64,000 nucleotides of DNA from DATJHM01 sp035493895 (GTDB lineage: Bacteria > Chloroflexota > Ktedonobacteria > Ktedonobacterales > Ktedonobacteraceae): contig DATJHM010000147.1 in assembly GCA_035493895.1 (NCBI GenBank), forward strand, positions 1 through 64,000, given 5' to 3'. The notes beneath the pieces were generated by a model. It was not told the origin of the DNA, searched no databases, and saw only the letters and a list, made by a program, of their open reading frames with translations. Shown piece after piece: positions 1-8,633 of the stretch. A program made the translations under genes and the position numbers. Within the stretch, counting starts at the first letter, position 1; each line of letters begins with the position of its first letter.

Positions 1-1079
1 AGCACGCGTGAGCCGCTGGAGCCGATGGGATGTCCAAGCGCGATCGCGCCACCATTCACATTCACCCGCGACCAATCCCAATCGAGCTCTTTCCCATTCG
101 CCAGTGCCTGAGCTGCAAACGCTTCATTGACTTCGATCAGATTGAAATCGCTGATTTTCAGCCCCGTACGCTCCAGTAATCGATGTACGGCCCGCGTGGG
201 CGCGGCAAAGATGTAGCGCGGCTCAATTGCTGCCGAGGCATAACCAGTAATGCGTGCCAGTTCCGTGAGGCCCAGCGCCCGCCCAAACTCTCGTTCCACG
301 ACCACGGTTGCCGAGGCTCCATCACTCAATCCCGGCGCATTGCCAGCCGTGACGGTGCCCCCCTGCTGAAATGCGGGCATGAGCCGGGCCAGCGCCTCCA
401 GCGAAGAATCGCTGCGTATGGGCTCATCATGCTCTACCCAGAAACCCCCCTTTTTCTGCTTGATCTCGACCGGGACAATCTCGTCTTTAAATCGTCCCGA
501 ACTTGTTGCGACGGTTGCTCGCTGGTGACTTTGCAACGAAAAGCGATCCTGCTCCTCGCGCGTCACGCCAAATTTGTCGGCGATAATCTCGGCCTCATTG
601 CCCATATGAATATCTTCAAACGCGCACCAGAGGCCATCGTGTACGACGCTATCTACTATCTTGCCGTCCCCCATACGATACCCGGTGCGCGCTTTTGGCA
701 GCAGATAAGGCGCATTGCTCATGCTCTCCATCCCGCCAGCAACAAATGCCTGAGCATCACCTGCGCGAATGGCTTGAGCTGCCAGCATCACTGCCTTCAG
801 ACCCGATCCGCAGACCTTATTCACTGTGACCGCAGGAATATCCACGGGTAAGCCACTCTGGAGTGCCGCCTGACGCGCGGGGGCTTGCCCCAGGCCCGCT
901 GAAACCACATTGCCCATAATCACTTCATCAATGGTCTCAGGATCGATTCCGGAGCGATTCACGGCCTCTTTTATGGCCATGGCTCCCAGTTGGGGAGCCG
1001 TAAAACTGGCGAGACTGCCTAAAAATTTGCCGGTTGGCGTCCGCGCCGCTCCAACAATTACCGGAATATGTTCTGCCAT
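1..1079 (-). CDS. Acetyl-CoA C-acyltransferase (thiolase), 3' end outside window
   Basis: Thiolase-superfamily enzyme that condenses or cleaves acyl-CoA units in fatty-acid, acetoacetyl-CoA or polyhydroxybutyrate metabolism. The reverse strand translates without interruption from an ATG at 1079 (MAEHIPVIVGAARTP) for 359 residues and leaves the window before its stop. Family landmarks are the nucleophilic Cys90 in VNKVCGSGLKAV, the NEAFAAQ motif and the active-site His350 in GHPIGSSG. Only the last 30-40 residues, with the second catalytic Cys, should be missing. A GAGGAG ribosome site precedes the ATG and a good promoter lies at 1149-1178. The gene is divergent from the HEPN gene. Whether it is biosynthetic or degradative cannot be told from sequence. 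Confidence 0.95.
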   Translation of the reverse strand, partial: MAEHIPVIVGAARTPTGKFLGSLASFTAPQLGAMAIKEAVNRSGIDPETIDEVIMGNVVSAGLGQAPARQAALQSGLPVDIPAVTVNKVCGSGLKAVMLAAQAIRAGDAQAFVAGGMESMSNAPYLLPKARTGYRMGDGKIVDSVVHDGLWCAFEDIHMGNEAEIIADKFGVTREEQDRFSLQSHQRATVATSSGRFKDEIVPVEIKQKKGGFWVEHDEPIRSDSSLEALARLMPAFQQGGTVTAGNAPGLSDGASATVVVEREFGRALGLTELARITGYASAAIEPRYIFAAPTRAVHRLLERTGLKISDFNLIEVNEAFAAQALANGKELDWDWSRVNVNGGAIALGHPIGSSGSRV

Positions 1080-1148
1080 CGTGTATGCTCCTCTTCTTGC
1101 GTCACGACGCTGTGCTCTGCTCAGGAAATACAGAAACGCTTTTCTGAT

Positions 1149-1178
1149 ATTGTAGCTTCTTTTGTTGAGGAGGGTCAA
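1149..1178 (-). promoter_or_regulatory. Sigma-70-type promoter of the thiolase gene
   Basis: On the minus strand TTGACC (1178-1173) is followed after 18 bp by TACAAT (1154-1149). The -10 box lies about 70 bp upstream of the thiolase ATG at 1079. Confidence 0.6.
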
Positions 1179-1309
1179 ATGCTCAGAACGGGTTATTGAT
1201 TCAGCGTTTTCAAAAGCCTGGCAAAACTCTGTGGAAGAATTTATAGGACACAAAAGAGTCACAATCTGGTAAAATAGAGCGGGAGAGAACGAGGTCGTGT
1301 TTTACAGGA

Positions 1310-1339
1310 TTGACACAGCACACCTCTAAGGCATACTAT
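1310..1339 (+). promoter_or_regulatory. Sigma-70-type promoter upstream of the HEPN gene
   Basis: TTGACA at 1310-1315 and TACTAT at 1334-1339, spaced 18 bp. The -10 box overlaps an in-frame upstream start at 1338. This argues that translation begins at the ATG at 1416, which has AAGGA at 1402-1406. Confidence 0.55.
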
Positions 1340-1415
1340 GTGCAGGATGGCCTGTGAGTGCTCTACAATATCGAGCATCCGGCCCGTTCTAGTCGCCACA
1401 CAAGGATCATACAGC

Positions 1416-1970
1416 ATGTCACAGACGCATGATGGAACAAACGAAACGCCTTACGAAGGCCTGGACAACGATCTAGAGCATTCATTGCTGCACGGCGTAA
1501 CCCTTACGGATAACGAAATCCCGGGTGCCGCCACGCAGTCTGCTCATGACGATGAGGAGGACGATGAGGTTCCTCTCCATAGTGATGTTCAAGGTGCACT
1601 AGGACTCTTCGCAGAAGCTGTACAGGATATGGCAACTTCGACCGTAGAGCTCAGCCTGGGGAGACATTTTGCCTGCGCTGACTTTTGTAACCAGGCCGTT
1701 GAAAAAGCCGCTCAGGCGATCAGCCTGCTACGCTTTGGCCGTCGTTCCGCTTATAACCATGATCTGCAAGCTCTCGGTAAGGCTGTTGGCGCACCGGAAG
1801 CAATTCAGCTTGAAATGGCTATCCTGACGCCATTTCATCCCGAGGCCTTCTACGCCGACACTCCGCCTGAAGAAGCTGACGAAATTATCAATGCTGAGCA
1901 AGCAAGCAGCTATATGCAAAGCGCACGAAAGGTGCTGCGTTGGGCTCGCGACATTGTGCTACGCGCGTAA
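1416..1970 (+). CDS. HEPN-domain protein
   Basis: A 184-residue protein. The first 60 residues are acidic and low-complexity. The remainder fits a HEPN four-helix bundle: a helix with AVEKAAQA, then RSAYNHDLQALGKAVG, a TPFHPEAFY segment and a closing helix SARKVLRWARDIVL. Arg110-x4-His115 matches the Rx4-6H motif of HEPN ribonucleases, and NHDL is the usual HEPN signature. HEPN proteins are RNases in toxin-antitoxin and defence systems or partners of minimal nucleotidyltransferases. No such partner is adjacent: the thiolase is divergent and ppdK follows. The start at 1416 is preferred to 1338 because the latter lies in the -10 box. The biological role is unknown. Confidence 0.7.
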   Translation: MSQTHDGTNETPYEGLDNDLEHSLLHGVTLTDNEIPGAATQSAHDDEEDDEVPLHSDVQGALGLFAEAVQDMATSTVELSLGRHFACADFCNQAVEKAAQAISLLRFGRRSAYNHDLQALGKAVGAPEAIQLEMAILTPFHPEAFYADTPPEEADEIINAEQASSYMQSARKVLRWARDIVLRA

Positions 1971-2066
1971 TTGCAGCATGATCCACGATAGATGCCTGTC
2001 TAAGCAATGGTTGTCTCAATTACACATAAGCTGTAACGATAAGTTGGTTAGTTGGAGGAATATTTT

Positions 2067-4847
2067 ATGACGCAACAGATTACCCATACGGGGCTGGACG
2101 AAGCGGTAAAACAATCCCCCCGCAAATGGGTTTATCTCTTTAGCGAGGGCAACGCCAAGATGCGTGAGCTGCTCGGGGGTAAAGGCGCGGGCGTAGCAGA
2201 GATGACAAATGCAGGTCTGCCTGTCCCTCCGGGTTTTACGATTACGACTGAAGCATGTAATGCCTATTATGACTATAAAAAGCAATTTCCTGATGGTCTG
2301 TGGGAACAGGCCAAAGCCGCTCTGAAGATCGTTGAAGAGCAGACGGGCAAAGGCTTTGGTCAGCGCCATAATCCCCTGCTTGTCTCTGTGCGCTCCGGTG
2401 CGAAATTCTCTATGCCAGGTATGATGGATACCGTTCTCAATCTTGGCATTAATGACGAGACGGTTCAGGGTCTGGTCGAGCTTACGGGCGATGAGCGCTT
2501 CGCTTATGATGCCTATCGCCGCTTCATCCAGATGTTCAGCAAAATCGTGCTCGATACCGATCCTCGCGATTTCGAGAATGTTCTGGAGACCTACAAAGAG
2601 CGCGCCCACGTTAAGACCGATGCTGAAATTCCCGCTGCTGATCTGAAGCAGCTTGTCGTCGAATTCAAACAGATTGCCGAACGCCAGTCGGGCGAGCCTT
2701 TCCCCACTGATGTCTTTGATCAGCTCCATAAGGCGATTGAGGCTGTCTTCTCTTCCTGGAACAATAAACGCGCCATTGATTATCGTAACTTCAACAAGAT
2801 CTCCCACGCTCTGGGTACAGGCGTCAACGTGCAGAGTATGGTCTTCGGCAATATGGGCAGCAATAGCGGCACTGGCGTCGCTTTCACCCGCAATCCCAGT
2901 ACCGGAGAAAAAGTCCTCTATGGCGAATATCTTCTCAATGCACAGGGTGAGGATGTCGTTGCCGGTATCCGCACTCCTTCGCCGATCAGTCGCCTGCAAG
3001 CGGATCTGCCCGAAGTGTTCGCTCAGTTCCAGCAGATCGCCGAGCGTCTCGAGCGCCATTATCGCGATATGCAAGATCTGGAATTTACTGTTGAGCAGGG
3101 CCGCCTCTATATGTTGCAGACCCGTTCCGCCAAGCGTAACGCTCTGGCCGCTGTCAAGGTCGCTGTTGATATGGTCGAAGAGGGCCTGATCAGCGAGGAA
3201 GAGGCTGTCAAGCGCGTCGAGCCGTCGCAGGTCTATCAGTTGCTGCTGCCCCGCTTCGATGAAGCCGAGAAGCGTAGTGCTGAGGGTAAGGGCCGCTTGC
3301 TGGCCAGAGGGCTGAATGCTTCTCCAGGTGCTGCTTACGGTAAGGCTATCTTCGATGCCGATACCGCCGAGCAATTGGGCAAAGCCGGTACGCCGGTCGT
3401 TCTGGTACGCCCTGAGACCAGCCCGGACGATGTCCACGGTATGCTCGTCGCCAAGGGTATCCTCACCGCTCGTGGTGGTGCGACCAGCCATGCCGCTGTC
3501 GTTGCTCGTGGCCTGGGTCTGCCCTGTGTCGCCGGTTGTGAGGGCATCCGTGTCAGTGAAGCCAACAAGCTGTTTCATGTTGTCGGCTCCGATCTCGTGA
3601 TCAAAGAGGGCGACGATATCTCGATTGATGGCGCAACCGGCGAGGTCTTCGCGGGCCGCATCAAAACCGTCGATCCCGATTTCGACAAAGAGACCGACCT
3701 GAAGAAATTGCTCTCCTGGGCCGATAAGTTCCGCAAGCTTGGCGTCTGGGCCAATGCTGATTATCCACGCGATGCCAAACGTGCCGTTATCTTCGGCGCG
3801 CAGGGTATTGGTCTCTGCCGAACCGAGCATATGTTCATGGAGCAGGAGCGTCTGCCCATCGTGCAGCAAATGATTCTGGCTCCCACGACTGCTGAGCGCC
3901 AGGCTGCTCTCGATCAATTGCTTCCTTTCCAGCGCAGTGACTTCAAAGGTATCTTTGAGTCGATGGTTGATCCTCAGACGGGCGAGGGCTATCCGGTCGT
4001 TATCCGCCTGATCGATCCTCCTCTGCATGAGTTCCTGCCTTCCTACGAAGAGCTGCTCGTCGATGTGACCCGCCTGGAGACGCAGGGTGGTCATGAGAAG
4101 GAACTGGCTGAGAAGCGCAGCATGCTTGAGGCTGTTGGCGCAATGCGCGAGATGAACCCGATGCTCGGCCTGCGCGGTTGCCGCCTGGGTCTGCTCTTCC
4201 CGGAGATTAACGTGATGCAGACGCGTGCTATTCTCGAAGCCGCCGCGGAGCTGGCGAAAGAGGGCAAAAAGCTGCATCCGAAGATCATGATCCCGCTCGT
4301 GGGCCATGTCAACGAACTGAAAGAGGTACGCCGCCAGCTCGAAGGTGTCGCGCAAGAGATTGCCAGCGAAGTAGGCGGAGCCATCGACTACAAGTTTGGT
4401 ACGATGATCGAGCTCCCACGCGCCGCCCTGACCGCCGATCAGATCGCCCCCGTCGCGGATTTCTTCAGCTTCGGTACCAACGATCTGACGCAGACCACCT
4501 TTGGTTTCAGCCGTGACGATGCCGAGGGCAAGTTCTTGCTCAAATATGTTGAAGGTCTGGAAGAGCCCGGCTCGAAGGAGAAAATTAAGATCCTTCCCGT
4601 CAATCCCTTCCAGACGCTCGATCGTGAAGGCGTCGGTCAGCTCGTCTCTATGGCCGTCACGAAGGGCCGCAAAGCCAACCCGGAGATCGAACTGGGTATC
4701 TGCGGTGAGCACGGCGGCGATCCTGATAGCATCGAGTTCTGCCACCAGGTTGGCCTGGACTATGTAAGCTGCTCGCCTTTCCGCGTTCCGGTCGCCAGAC
4801 TGGCCGCTGCTCAGGCTGCCCTCAGCCAGAGCGAGAAAGATCGCTAA
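2067..4847 (+). CDS. ppdK: Pyruvate, phosphate dikinase
   Basis: Reversibly converts pyruvate, ATP and phosphate to PEP, AMP and PPi, a control point between glycolysis and gluconeogenesis. The 926-residue protein has the expected three parts. These are the N-terminal nucleotide-binding domain (EGNAKMRELLGGKGAGVAEM near residue 35), the swivelling phosphohistidine domain (GGATSHAAVVARG, His475) and the C-terminal PEP/pyruvate barrel (GICGEHGGDP with Cys879). It is slightly longer than the 870-900 residues typical of bacterial enzymes. The ATG at 2067 is chosen because GGAGG at 2054-2058 sits correctly before it; an in-frame TTG at 2052 overlaps that site. An intrinsic terminator follows. Confidence 0.97.
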   Translation: MTQQITHTGLDEAVKQSPRKWVYLFSEGNAKMRELLGGKGAGVAEMTNAGLPVPPGFTITTEACNAYYDYKKQFPDGLWEQAKAALKIVEEQTGKGFGQRHNPLLVSVRSGAKFSMPGMMDTVLNLGINDETVQGLVELTGDERFAYDAYRRFIQMFSKIVLDTDPRDFENVLETYKERAHVKTDAEIPAADLKQLVVEFKQIAERQSGEPFPTDVFDQLHKAIEAVFSSWNNKRAIDYRNFNKISHALGTGVNVQSMVFGNMGSNSGTGVAFTRNPSTGEKVLYGEYLLNAQGEDVVAGIRTPSPISRLQADLPEVFAQFQQIAERLERHYRDMQDLEFTVEQGRLYMLQTRSAKRNALAAVKVAVDMVEEGLISEEEAVKRVEPSQVYQLLLPRFDEAEKRSAEGKGRLLARGLNASPGAAYGKAIFDADTAEQLGKAGTPVVLVRPETSPDDVHGMLVAKGILTARGGATSHAAVVARGLGLPCVAGCEGIRVSEANKLFHVVGSDLVIKEGDDISIDGATGEVFAGRIKTVDPDFDKETDLKKLLSWADKFRKLGVWANADYPRDAKRAVIFGAQGIGLCRTEHMFMEQERLPIVQQMILAPTTAERQAALDQLLPFQRSDFKGIFESMVDPQTGEGYPVVIRLIDPPLHEFLPSYEELLVDVTRLETQGGHEKELAEKRSMLEAVGAMREMNPMLGLRGCRLGLLFPEINVMQTRAILEAAAELAKEGKKLHPKIMIPLVGHVNELKEVRRQLEGVAQEIASEVGGAIDYKFGTMIELPRAALTADQIAPVADFFSFGTNDLTQTTFGFSRDDAEGKFLLKYVEGLEEPGSKEKIKILPVNPFQTLDREGVGQLVSMAVTKGRKANPEIELGICGEHGGDPDSIEFCHQVGLDYVSCSPFRVPVARLAAAQAALSQSEKDR

Positions 4848-4872
4848 TCTCCTTACATAAGATGAAATCAGA

Positions 4873-4910
4873 CAACGGCCGTAAGAAATGTCTTACGGTC
4901 GTTGTTTTCT
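4873..4910 (+). terminator. Intrinsic terminator of ppdK
   Basis: Near-perfect 14-bp stem (4873-4886 with 4891-4904, one mismatch) with a 4-nt loop, followed by GTTTTCT. It lies 26 bp after the ppdK stop. Confidence 0.8.
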
Positions 4911-4933
4911 AAAGAAAGCAGGAGAATGCTCTA

Positions 4934-5752
4934 ATGTCCAATATGATTGATCAGCACTATCTCTTGACTCAACAATATAGCACCTCTGCCAATCTCAACG
5001 CCCGTATTCAACTGCATGAGCGCTTCAGCACAAATCCCGGCAACTGGTTTCGCTGGGTCTTCGATCAGCTTCAGATTCCGACTGGTAGCCGTGTGCTTGA
5101 ACTGGGAACCGGCCCTGGCATGCTCTGGGTGGAAAACCTGGACCGCATCCCGGCTGACTGGGAGATCACCCTCTCGGATTTTTCGTCTGGCATGCTCACT
5201 GATGCGCGGCAGAAGCTGGCCGAGAGCGCTGCTCGTTTCCAGTTTGCCGTGGTTGATGCGCAGGCCATCCCCTTTGCCGACAATTCCTTTGACTACGTGA
5301 TTGCAAACCATATGCTCTATCATGTGCCTGATCGTGCGCGTGCCTTCGCAGAGATCCGCCGCGTCCTGGCTCCAGAGGGACGTTTCTATGCAGCCACGAA
5401 TGGCGAAATGCACCTGCGCGAAATGAGGCAGCTTTGCGAGCGGACCGGGATCGCGCTCGGTGGCGTACTCAGCTCGACGGGTCCGTCCATCTTCAGCCTG
5501 CAAAATGGCGCAGAACAGATGCGGCCCTGGTTTTCGCATATCGACGTTGTACGCTGGGAAAACAGTCTCGCCGTCACCGAAGCTGAACCATTGATCGCCT
5601 TTATCCTTTCCGCCATTCCTTCACATGCAATCGACGAAGATAAAATGCAAACGCTGTGTACGCTCATCGATCAAGAATTGGCCGAGCATGGAGCCGTACA
5701 TATTGCAAAAGAGACGGGTCTGTTTGTGGCCTCTGGAGAGGTTGTCTCGTAG
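4934..5752 (+). CDS. Class I SAM-dependent methyltransferase
   Basis: A 272-residue protein of the UbiE/Methyltransf_11 type. The glycine-rich SAM loop is VLELGTGPGMLW near residue 55. Next come the acidic end of the second strand (TLSDFSSGML) and the NSFDYVIANHMLYHVPDRARAFAEIRRVLAPEGRFY segment around strands 4-5, which is typical of small-molecule methyltransferases. The ATG has GGAG 10 bp upstream. It follows the ppdK terminator and is therefore probably transcribed separately. The substrate cannot be inferred. Confidence 0.85.
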   Translation: MSNMIDQHYLLTQQYSTSANLNARIQLHERFSTNPGNWFRWVFDQLQIPTGSRVLELGTGPGMLWVENLDRIPADWEITLSDFSSGMLTDARQKLAESAARFQFAVVDAQAIPFADNSFDYVIANHMLYHVPDRARAFAEIRRVLAPEGRFYAATNGEMHLREMRQLCERTGIALGGVLSSTGPSIFSLQNGAEQMRPWFSHIDVVRWENSLAVTEAEPLIAFILSAIPSHAIDEDKMQTLCTLIDQELAEHGAVHIAKETGLFVASGEVVS

Positions 5753-5808
5753 ACCTGATAGAGACATTTCGCCTCAGAAATATAGATATGAAGTTAGCTA
5801 TACAAGCC

Positions 5809-5880
5809 CAGTAGTGGCACGGTGGAGTGGAACGGAACTGTGCCTGCGAACTCGCTCGACCCCTCTCGCTCTTGAGAGGA
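5809..5880 (+). repeat. GTAG-headed hairpin repeat (family C), degenerate
   Basis: Intergenic DNA between the methyltransferase and the next gene. GTAG at 5811 is followed by TGGCAC and, 19 nt later, the complementary GTGCC. The segment corresponds to one arm of the inverted pair at 25557-25600. A GCGAACTCGCTCGACCCC stretch follows, resembling the tail of family A copies, and then a CCTCTC/GAGAGG hairpin (5862-5879). Nothing else is recognisable in 5753-6069. Confidence 0.5.
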
Positions 5881-6069
5881 GCGGCGGTTCACTTCATGCG
5901 TATGGGCGGAATGTCAATGGCCCATCTCTGAAGACATGGGGTCTCCTGGCCCGGTTTTTGTGAATATTTACCTTGTATTCAGCACAGGGTAACGTTATAC
6001 TAGTGGCGCGCGTTCGAAAACCGATTGAAGCATGCCAGAAATGGTTTTCTGAGTAGGAGTATGCCAGTT

Positions 6070-6693
6070 ATGTACAACAATCCAAATCAGCCACCACAAC
6101 CACCCTATGGTCAACCTCCATTCCAACAGGGAGCGCAACCACCCTATGGTCAGCCACCATTTCAGGGACAACAGCCACCTTATGGTCAGCCGCCTTATGC
6201 CGCAGATGGTATACCGCCGATTTATTCGACCCCTGCTCCACGGAAAAAATCGCATAAAAAGCTGTGGATTACGCTGGGGATTATTGCTGGCATACTCGTG
6301 CTGGGGTGCGGTGCAATTGGGACATTTGCGTTCAAGATTGGATCTCAGGTTGCCGCTCCCGTTATAGCATTGACTTCGTACTATGAGGCTTTGAAAACAC
6401 AGGATTATGCACAGGCCTATACCTACCTGGACCCACAAAGTCTGACGGTCCAGGGTCAAACTGTCACGCCCACTATCTATGGCGCTGCTGAAGCGTCGGT
6501 TGATAAACAATTTGGTCCCGTTACCAGTTACAAACTTTCAAATCCGCAGATTCAGAGCGATACCGCAACCATTACTGTGAATGAAACACGCAATCAGCCA
6601 CGAACGATTACCTATATATTGAAGCGCATTGGCAATGAGTGGAAAATCAGCGGCATTAATAATGGTACAGGCTTGCCAACAACTGGCGGCTAG
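6070..6693 (+). CDS. Proline-rich single-pass membrane protein with DUF4878-like domain
   Basis: A 207-residue protein with three parts. Residues 1-60 are Pro/Gln/Tyr-rich with repeated PPYGQPP units. A Lys/Arg-flanked membrane helix follows (KLWITLGIIAGILVLGCGAIG). The extracytoplasmic C-terminal domain of about 110 residues (YYEALKTQDYAQAYTYL ... GNEWKISGI) has the look of NTF2-like/DUF4878 lipoprotein domains. ATGs occur at 6061 and 6070; AGGAG at 6055-6059 is correctly spaced only for 6070. Function unknown; the layout is common for envelope proteins of Ktedonobacteria and actinobacteria. Confidence 0.7.
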   Translation: MYNNPNQPPQPPYGQPPFQQGAQPPYGQPPFQGQQPPYGQPPYAADGIPPIYSTPAPRKKSHKKLWITLGIIAGILVLGCGAIGTFAFKIGSQVAAPVIALTSYYEALKTQDYAQAYTYLDPQSLTVQGQTVTPTIYGAAEASVDKQFGPVTSYKLSNPQIQSDTATITVNETRNQPRTITYILKRIGNEWKISGINNGTGLPTTGG

Positions 6694-6742
6694 GAGTTTC
6701 GCGCATTTTCATACTGGCCTCTCGAAGCTTTTGTGTCTATCG

Positions 6743-6770
6743 GGCGGAGTTTCGTACTCCGCCTCTCTTT
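6743..6770 (+). terminator. Intrinsic terminator
   Basis: GGCGGAGT (6743-6750) pairs with ACTCCGCC (6756-6763) around a 5-nt loop, followed by TCTCTTT. It lies 50 bp past the stop of the membrane protein. Confidence 0.7.
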
Positions 6771-6824
6771 GCAGAAGATAGGAGCTGTTGTCCTTCCAGG
6801 ACCCTCTTGAGGGATTGAAAAAAT

Positions 6825-7583
6825 ATGAACGTCTATGATACTATTGCGCCCTTTTACGACGCGGAACATGCTCAATTTAGCGAGGATCTGGATATGTACC
6901 AGAACTATGCTGAGTTATGCGGCGGTCGTATCCTCGAACTTGCCTGTGGTAGCGGAAGAGTTCTTCTGCCCCTGGCTCAGGCCGGATATGAGGTTACTGG
7001 AGTCGATACTTCAGATGCTATGCTCCAGATTGCTCGTCAGACCCTGACTGCTGCCGGAGTAGCCCAACGTTGCACGCTGCTCCAACAGGATATGCGTACT
7101 CTGAAGCTGGAGCAGAAATTCCGCCTGGCTTTTGTTGCTCTGGGTTCTTTTGCCCATCTGACGACGCGTAAGATGCAACAAGAAGCCCTGGCTGCTATAC
7201 GCGCTCATCTCAGCCGTGGCGCGACTTTCATTCTCGATATCAGCAACGCCGACGCGCGCTACATGGAAGAGCTGAGTGGGCAGGTTCTTCATCAGGGAAC
7301 CTGGCAGCAGCAAGATGGCTCCATGCTCACGCATTTCGTTAGCCCTGCCTCCTCCACCAGCCGCCATTTACTCGAATTGACGCACTTCTATGAGCGCCAC
7401 GAGCAGGGGGGACCAGTACAACGCACCGTCGTTACGACTCATCTCTACCTCTTTGAGCGTAGCGAGATAGAACTTCTCCTGGAACAGGCAGGCTTTGTGG
7501 TCAAAGATATTTACGGCAATTACGACCTTGGCTCTTATTTACTCGAGACGCCTCGGATGGTTTGCATCGCCGAGGCGAGGTAG
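6825..7583 (+). CDS. Class I SAM-dependent methyltransferase
   Basis: A 252-residue methyltransferase unrelated in detail to the one at 4934. It starts with MNVYDTIAPFYD, a common opening of Methyltransf_25 proteins. The SAM loop is ILELACGSGRVLLPL near residue 36, followed by GVDTSDAMLQIAR (acidic ribose-binding position) and a motif-III region, QDMRTLKLEQKFRLAFVALGSFAHL. The C-terminal half forms the usual lid with YERHEQGGPVQRT. Substrate unknown. It stands between a terminator and the endonuclease V gene. Confidence 0.85.
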   Translation: MNVYDTIAPFYDAEHAQFSEDLDMYQNYAELCGGRILELACGSGRVLLPLAQAGYEVTGVDTSDAMLQIARQTLTAAGVAQRCTLLQQDMRTLKLEQKFRLAFVALGSFAHLTTRKMQQEALAAIRAHLSRGATFILDISNADARYMEELSGQVLHQGTWQQQDGSMLTHFVSPASSTSRHLLELTHFYERHEQGGPVQRTVVTTHLYLFERSEIELLLEQAGFVVKDIYGNYDLGSYLLETPRMVCIAEAR

Positions 7584-7588
7584 AGCGT

Positions 7589-7618
7589 TTCAAGCCCGTT
7601 AATTTCAAGCCCGTTAAA
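7589..7618 (+). repeat. 15-bp tandem duplication
   Basis: Two adjacent copies of TTCAAGCCCGTTAA(T/A) lie directly after the methyltransferase stop. Short, non-coding, no obvious function. Confidence 0.7.
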
Positions 7619-7726
7619 TGGGTAGGGTAAGAAGAGAAGTTTCGTAAGGGCCATCCAGGTCGCTACATATGAAATATACGGAACACGAAAAAGTCGCATG
7701 AGAAAAGAAGGTCGCAAGGATTACTT

Positions 7727-8455
7727 ATGACTGAGCACCCCACTCCGCCTCTCCACAGGTGGAATCTGACGCCGGAAGAAGCCATCGCTTTGCAACATGA
7801 GCTGGCCGGAAAAATCATTACCGAAGATCGCCTGGGCGAAGTTCACGCTGTTGCGGGCGTCGATATGGCCATCAATGAAGAGCACAATACCGTGCAGGCT
7901 GCCGTTGTCCTGCTCAAATATCCCGAGATGGAGCTGATTGAGCAGCACATCTACGAAGAAACGCTGCGTATGCCCTACGTGCCCGGCCTGCTCTCATTCA
8001 GAGAAGCCCCCGCCGTCCTTGGTGCACTTAGTAAGCTACGCCACAAAGCCGATATCGTGATGGCCGATGGGCAGGGCATCGCTCATCCGCGCCGCGTGGG
8101 TATCGCCTCGCATCTCGGTCTGTGGCTGAATATTCCAACCATTGGTTGTGCAAAATCTATTCTCGTTGGTCACTACGATAAAGAGAAACTGGGCGAAGAG
8201 GCCGGAAACTGGCAGCCATTGATCTACAAAAACGAGGTGATCGGAGCCGCTGTACGCACCCGCACGCGCGTCAACCCGATGTACATCTCGCTGGGACATA
8301 TGATCAGCCTGGAAACGAGCATTAAATACGTCCTGGCCTGTAGCAAGGGCTATCGCCTCCCCGAACCCACCCGTCAGGCCGACAAGCTCTCCAAAAACAA
8401 CTTCTGGGTCGAACCAGAAGAGAGCGCGCAGCCCGAACTGTGGTCAGAATCGTAG
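7727..8455 (+). CDS. nfi: Endonuclease V
   Basis: Deoxyinosine 3'-endonuclease that nicks DNA near hypoxanthine (deaminated adenine) and starts alternative excision repair. The 242 residues match the family length (about 220-240). Metal-binding catalytic residues are visible as Asp46 in VAGVDMA, Glu93 in YVPGLLSFREAP and Asp114 in VMADGQGIAHPRR. The last is preceded by the conserved wedge-type YVPG segment. GCAKS and the VNPMYISLGHMISL stretch further down are also conserved. The ATG at 7727 has AAGGA 9 bp upstream. It appears monocistronic. Confidence 0.95.
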   Translation: MTEHPTPPLHRWNLTPEEAIALQHELAGKIITEDRLGEVHAVAGVDMAINEEHNTVQAAVVLLKYPEMELIEQHIYEETLRMPYVPGLLSFREAPAVLGALSKLRHKADIVMADGQGIAHPRRVGIASHLGLWLNIPTIGCAKSILVGHYDKEKLGEEAGNWQPLIYKNEVIGAAVRTRTRVNPMYISLGHMISLETSIKYVLACSKGYRLPEPTRQADKLSKNNFWVEPEESAQPELWSES

Positions 8456-8489
8456 ATACACGGTTCGTTTCATATGTTAAACCCCGACC

Positions 8490-8519
8490 TTGTCAATATA
8501 AATTCATTTGCCCTACAAT
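8490..8519 (+). promoter_or_regulatory. Sigma-70-type promoter of the Fe-S/flavin oxidoreductase
   Basis: TTGTCA (8490-8495), 18-bp spacer, TACAAT (8514-8519). It lies about 115 bp before the chosen ATG at 8634, giving a leader of roughly 105 nt. Confidence 0.55.
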
Positions 8520-8633
8520 ATAAATGGATTCCTTTCTTCTCGTGAAATGCCAGATATTTGAGCAATTGCCCCACATAAGGTGCAATACTCAAAATCTCGA
8601 ACGAAACGATTATGGAAATATGAGGGGAAACAT

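Noticed and set aside
2016..4745. 909-codon open frame antisense to ppdK
   Set aside because: Shadow of strong RNY-type codon bias in ppdK; repetitive Leu/Ala/Ile composition, no domain.
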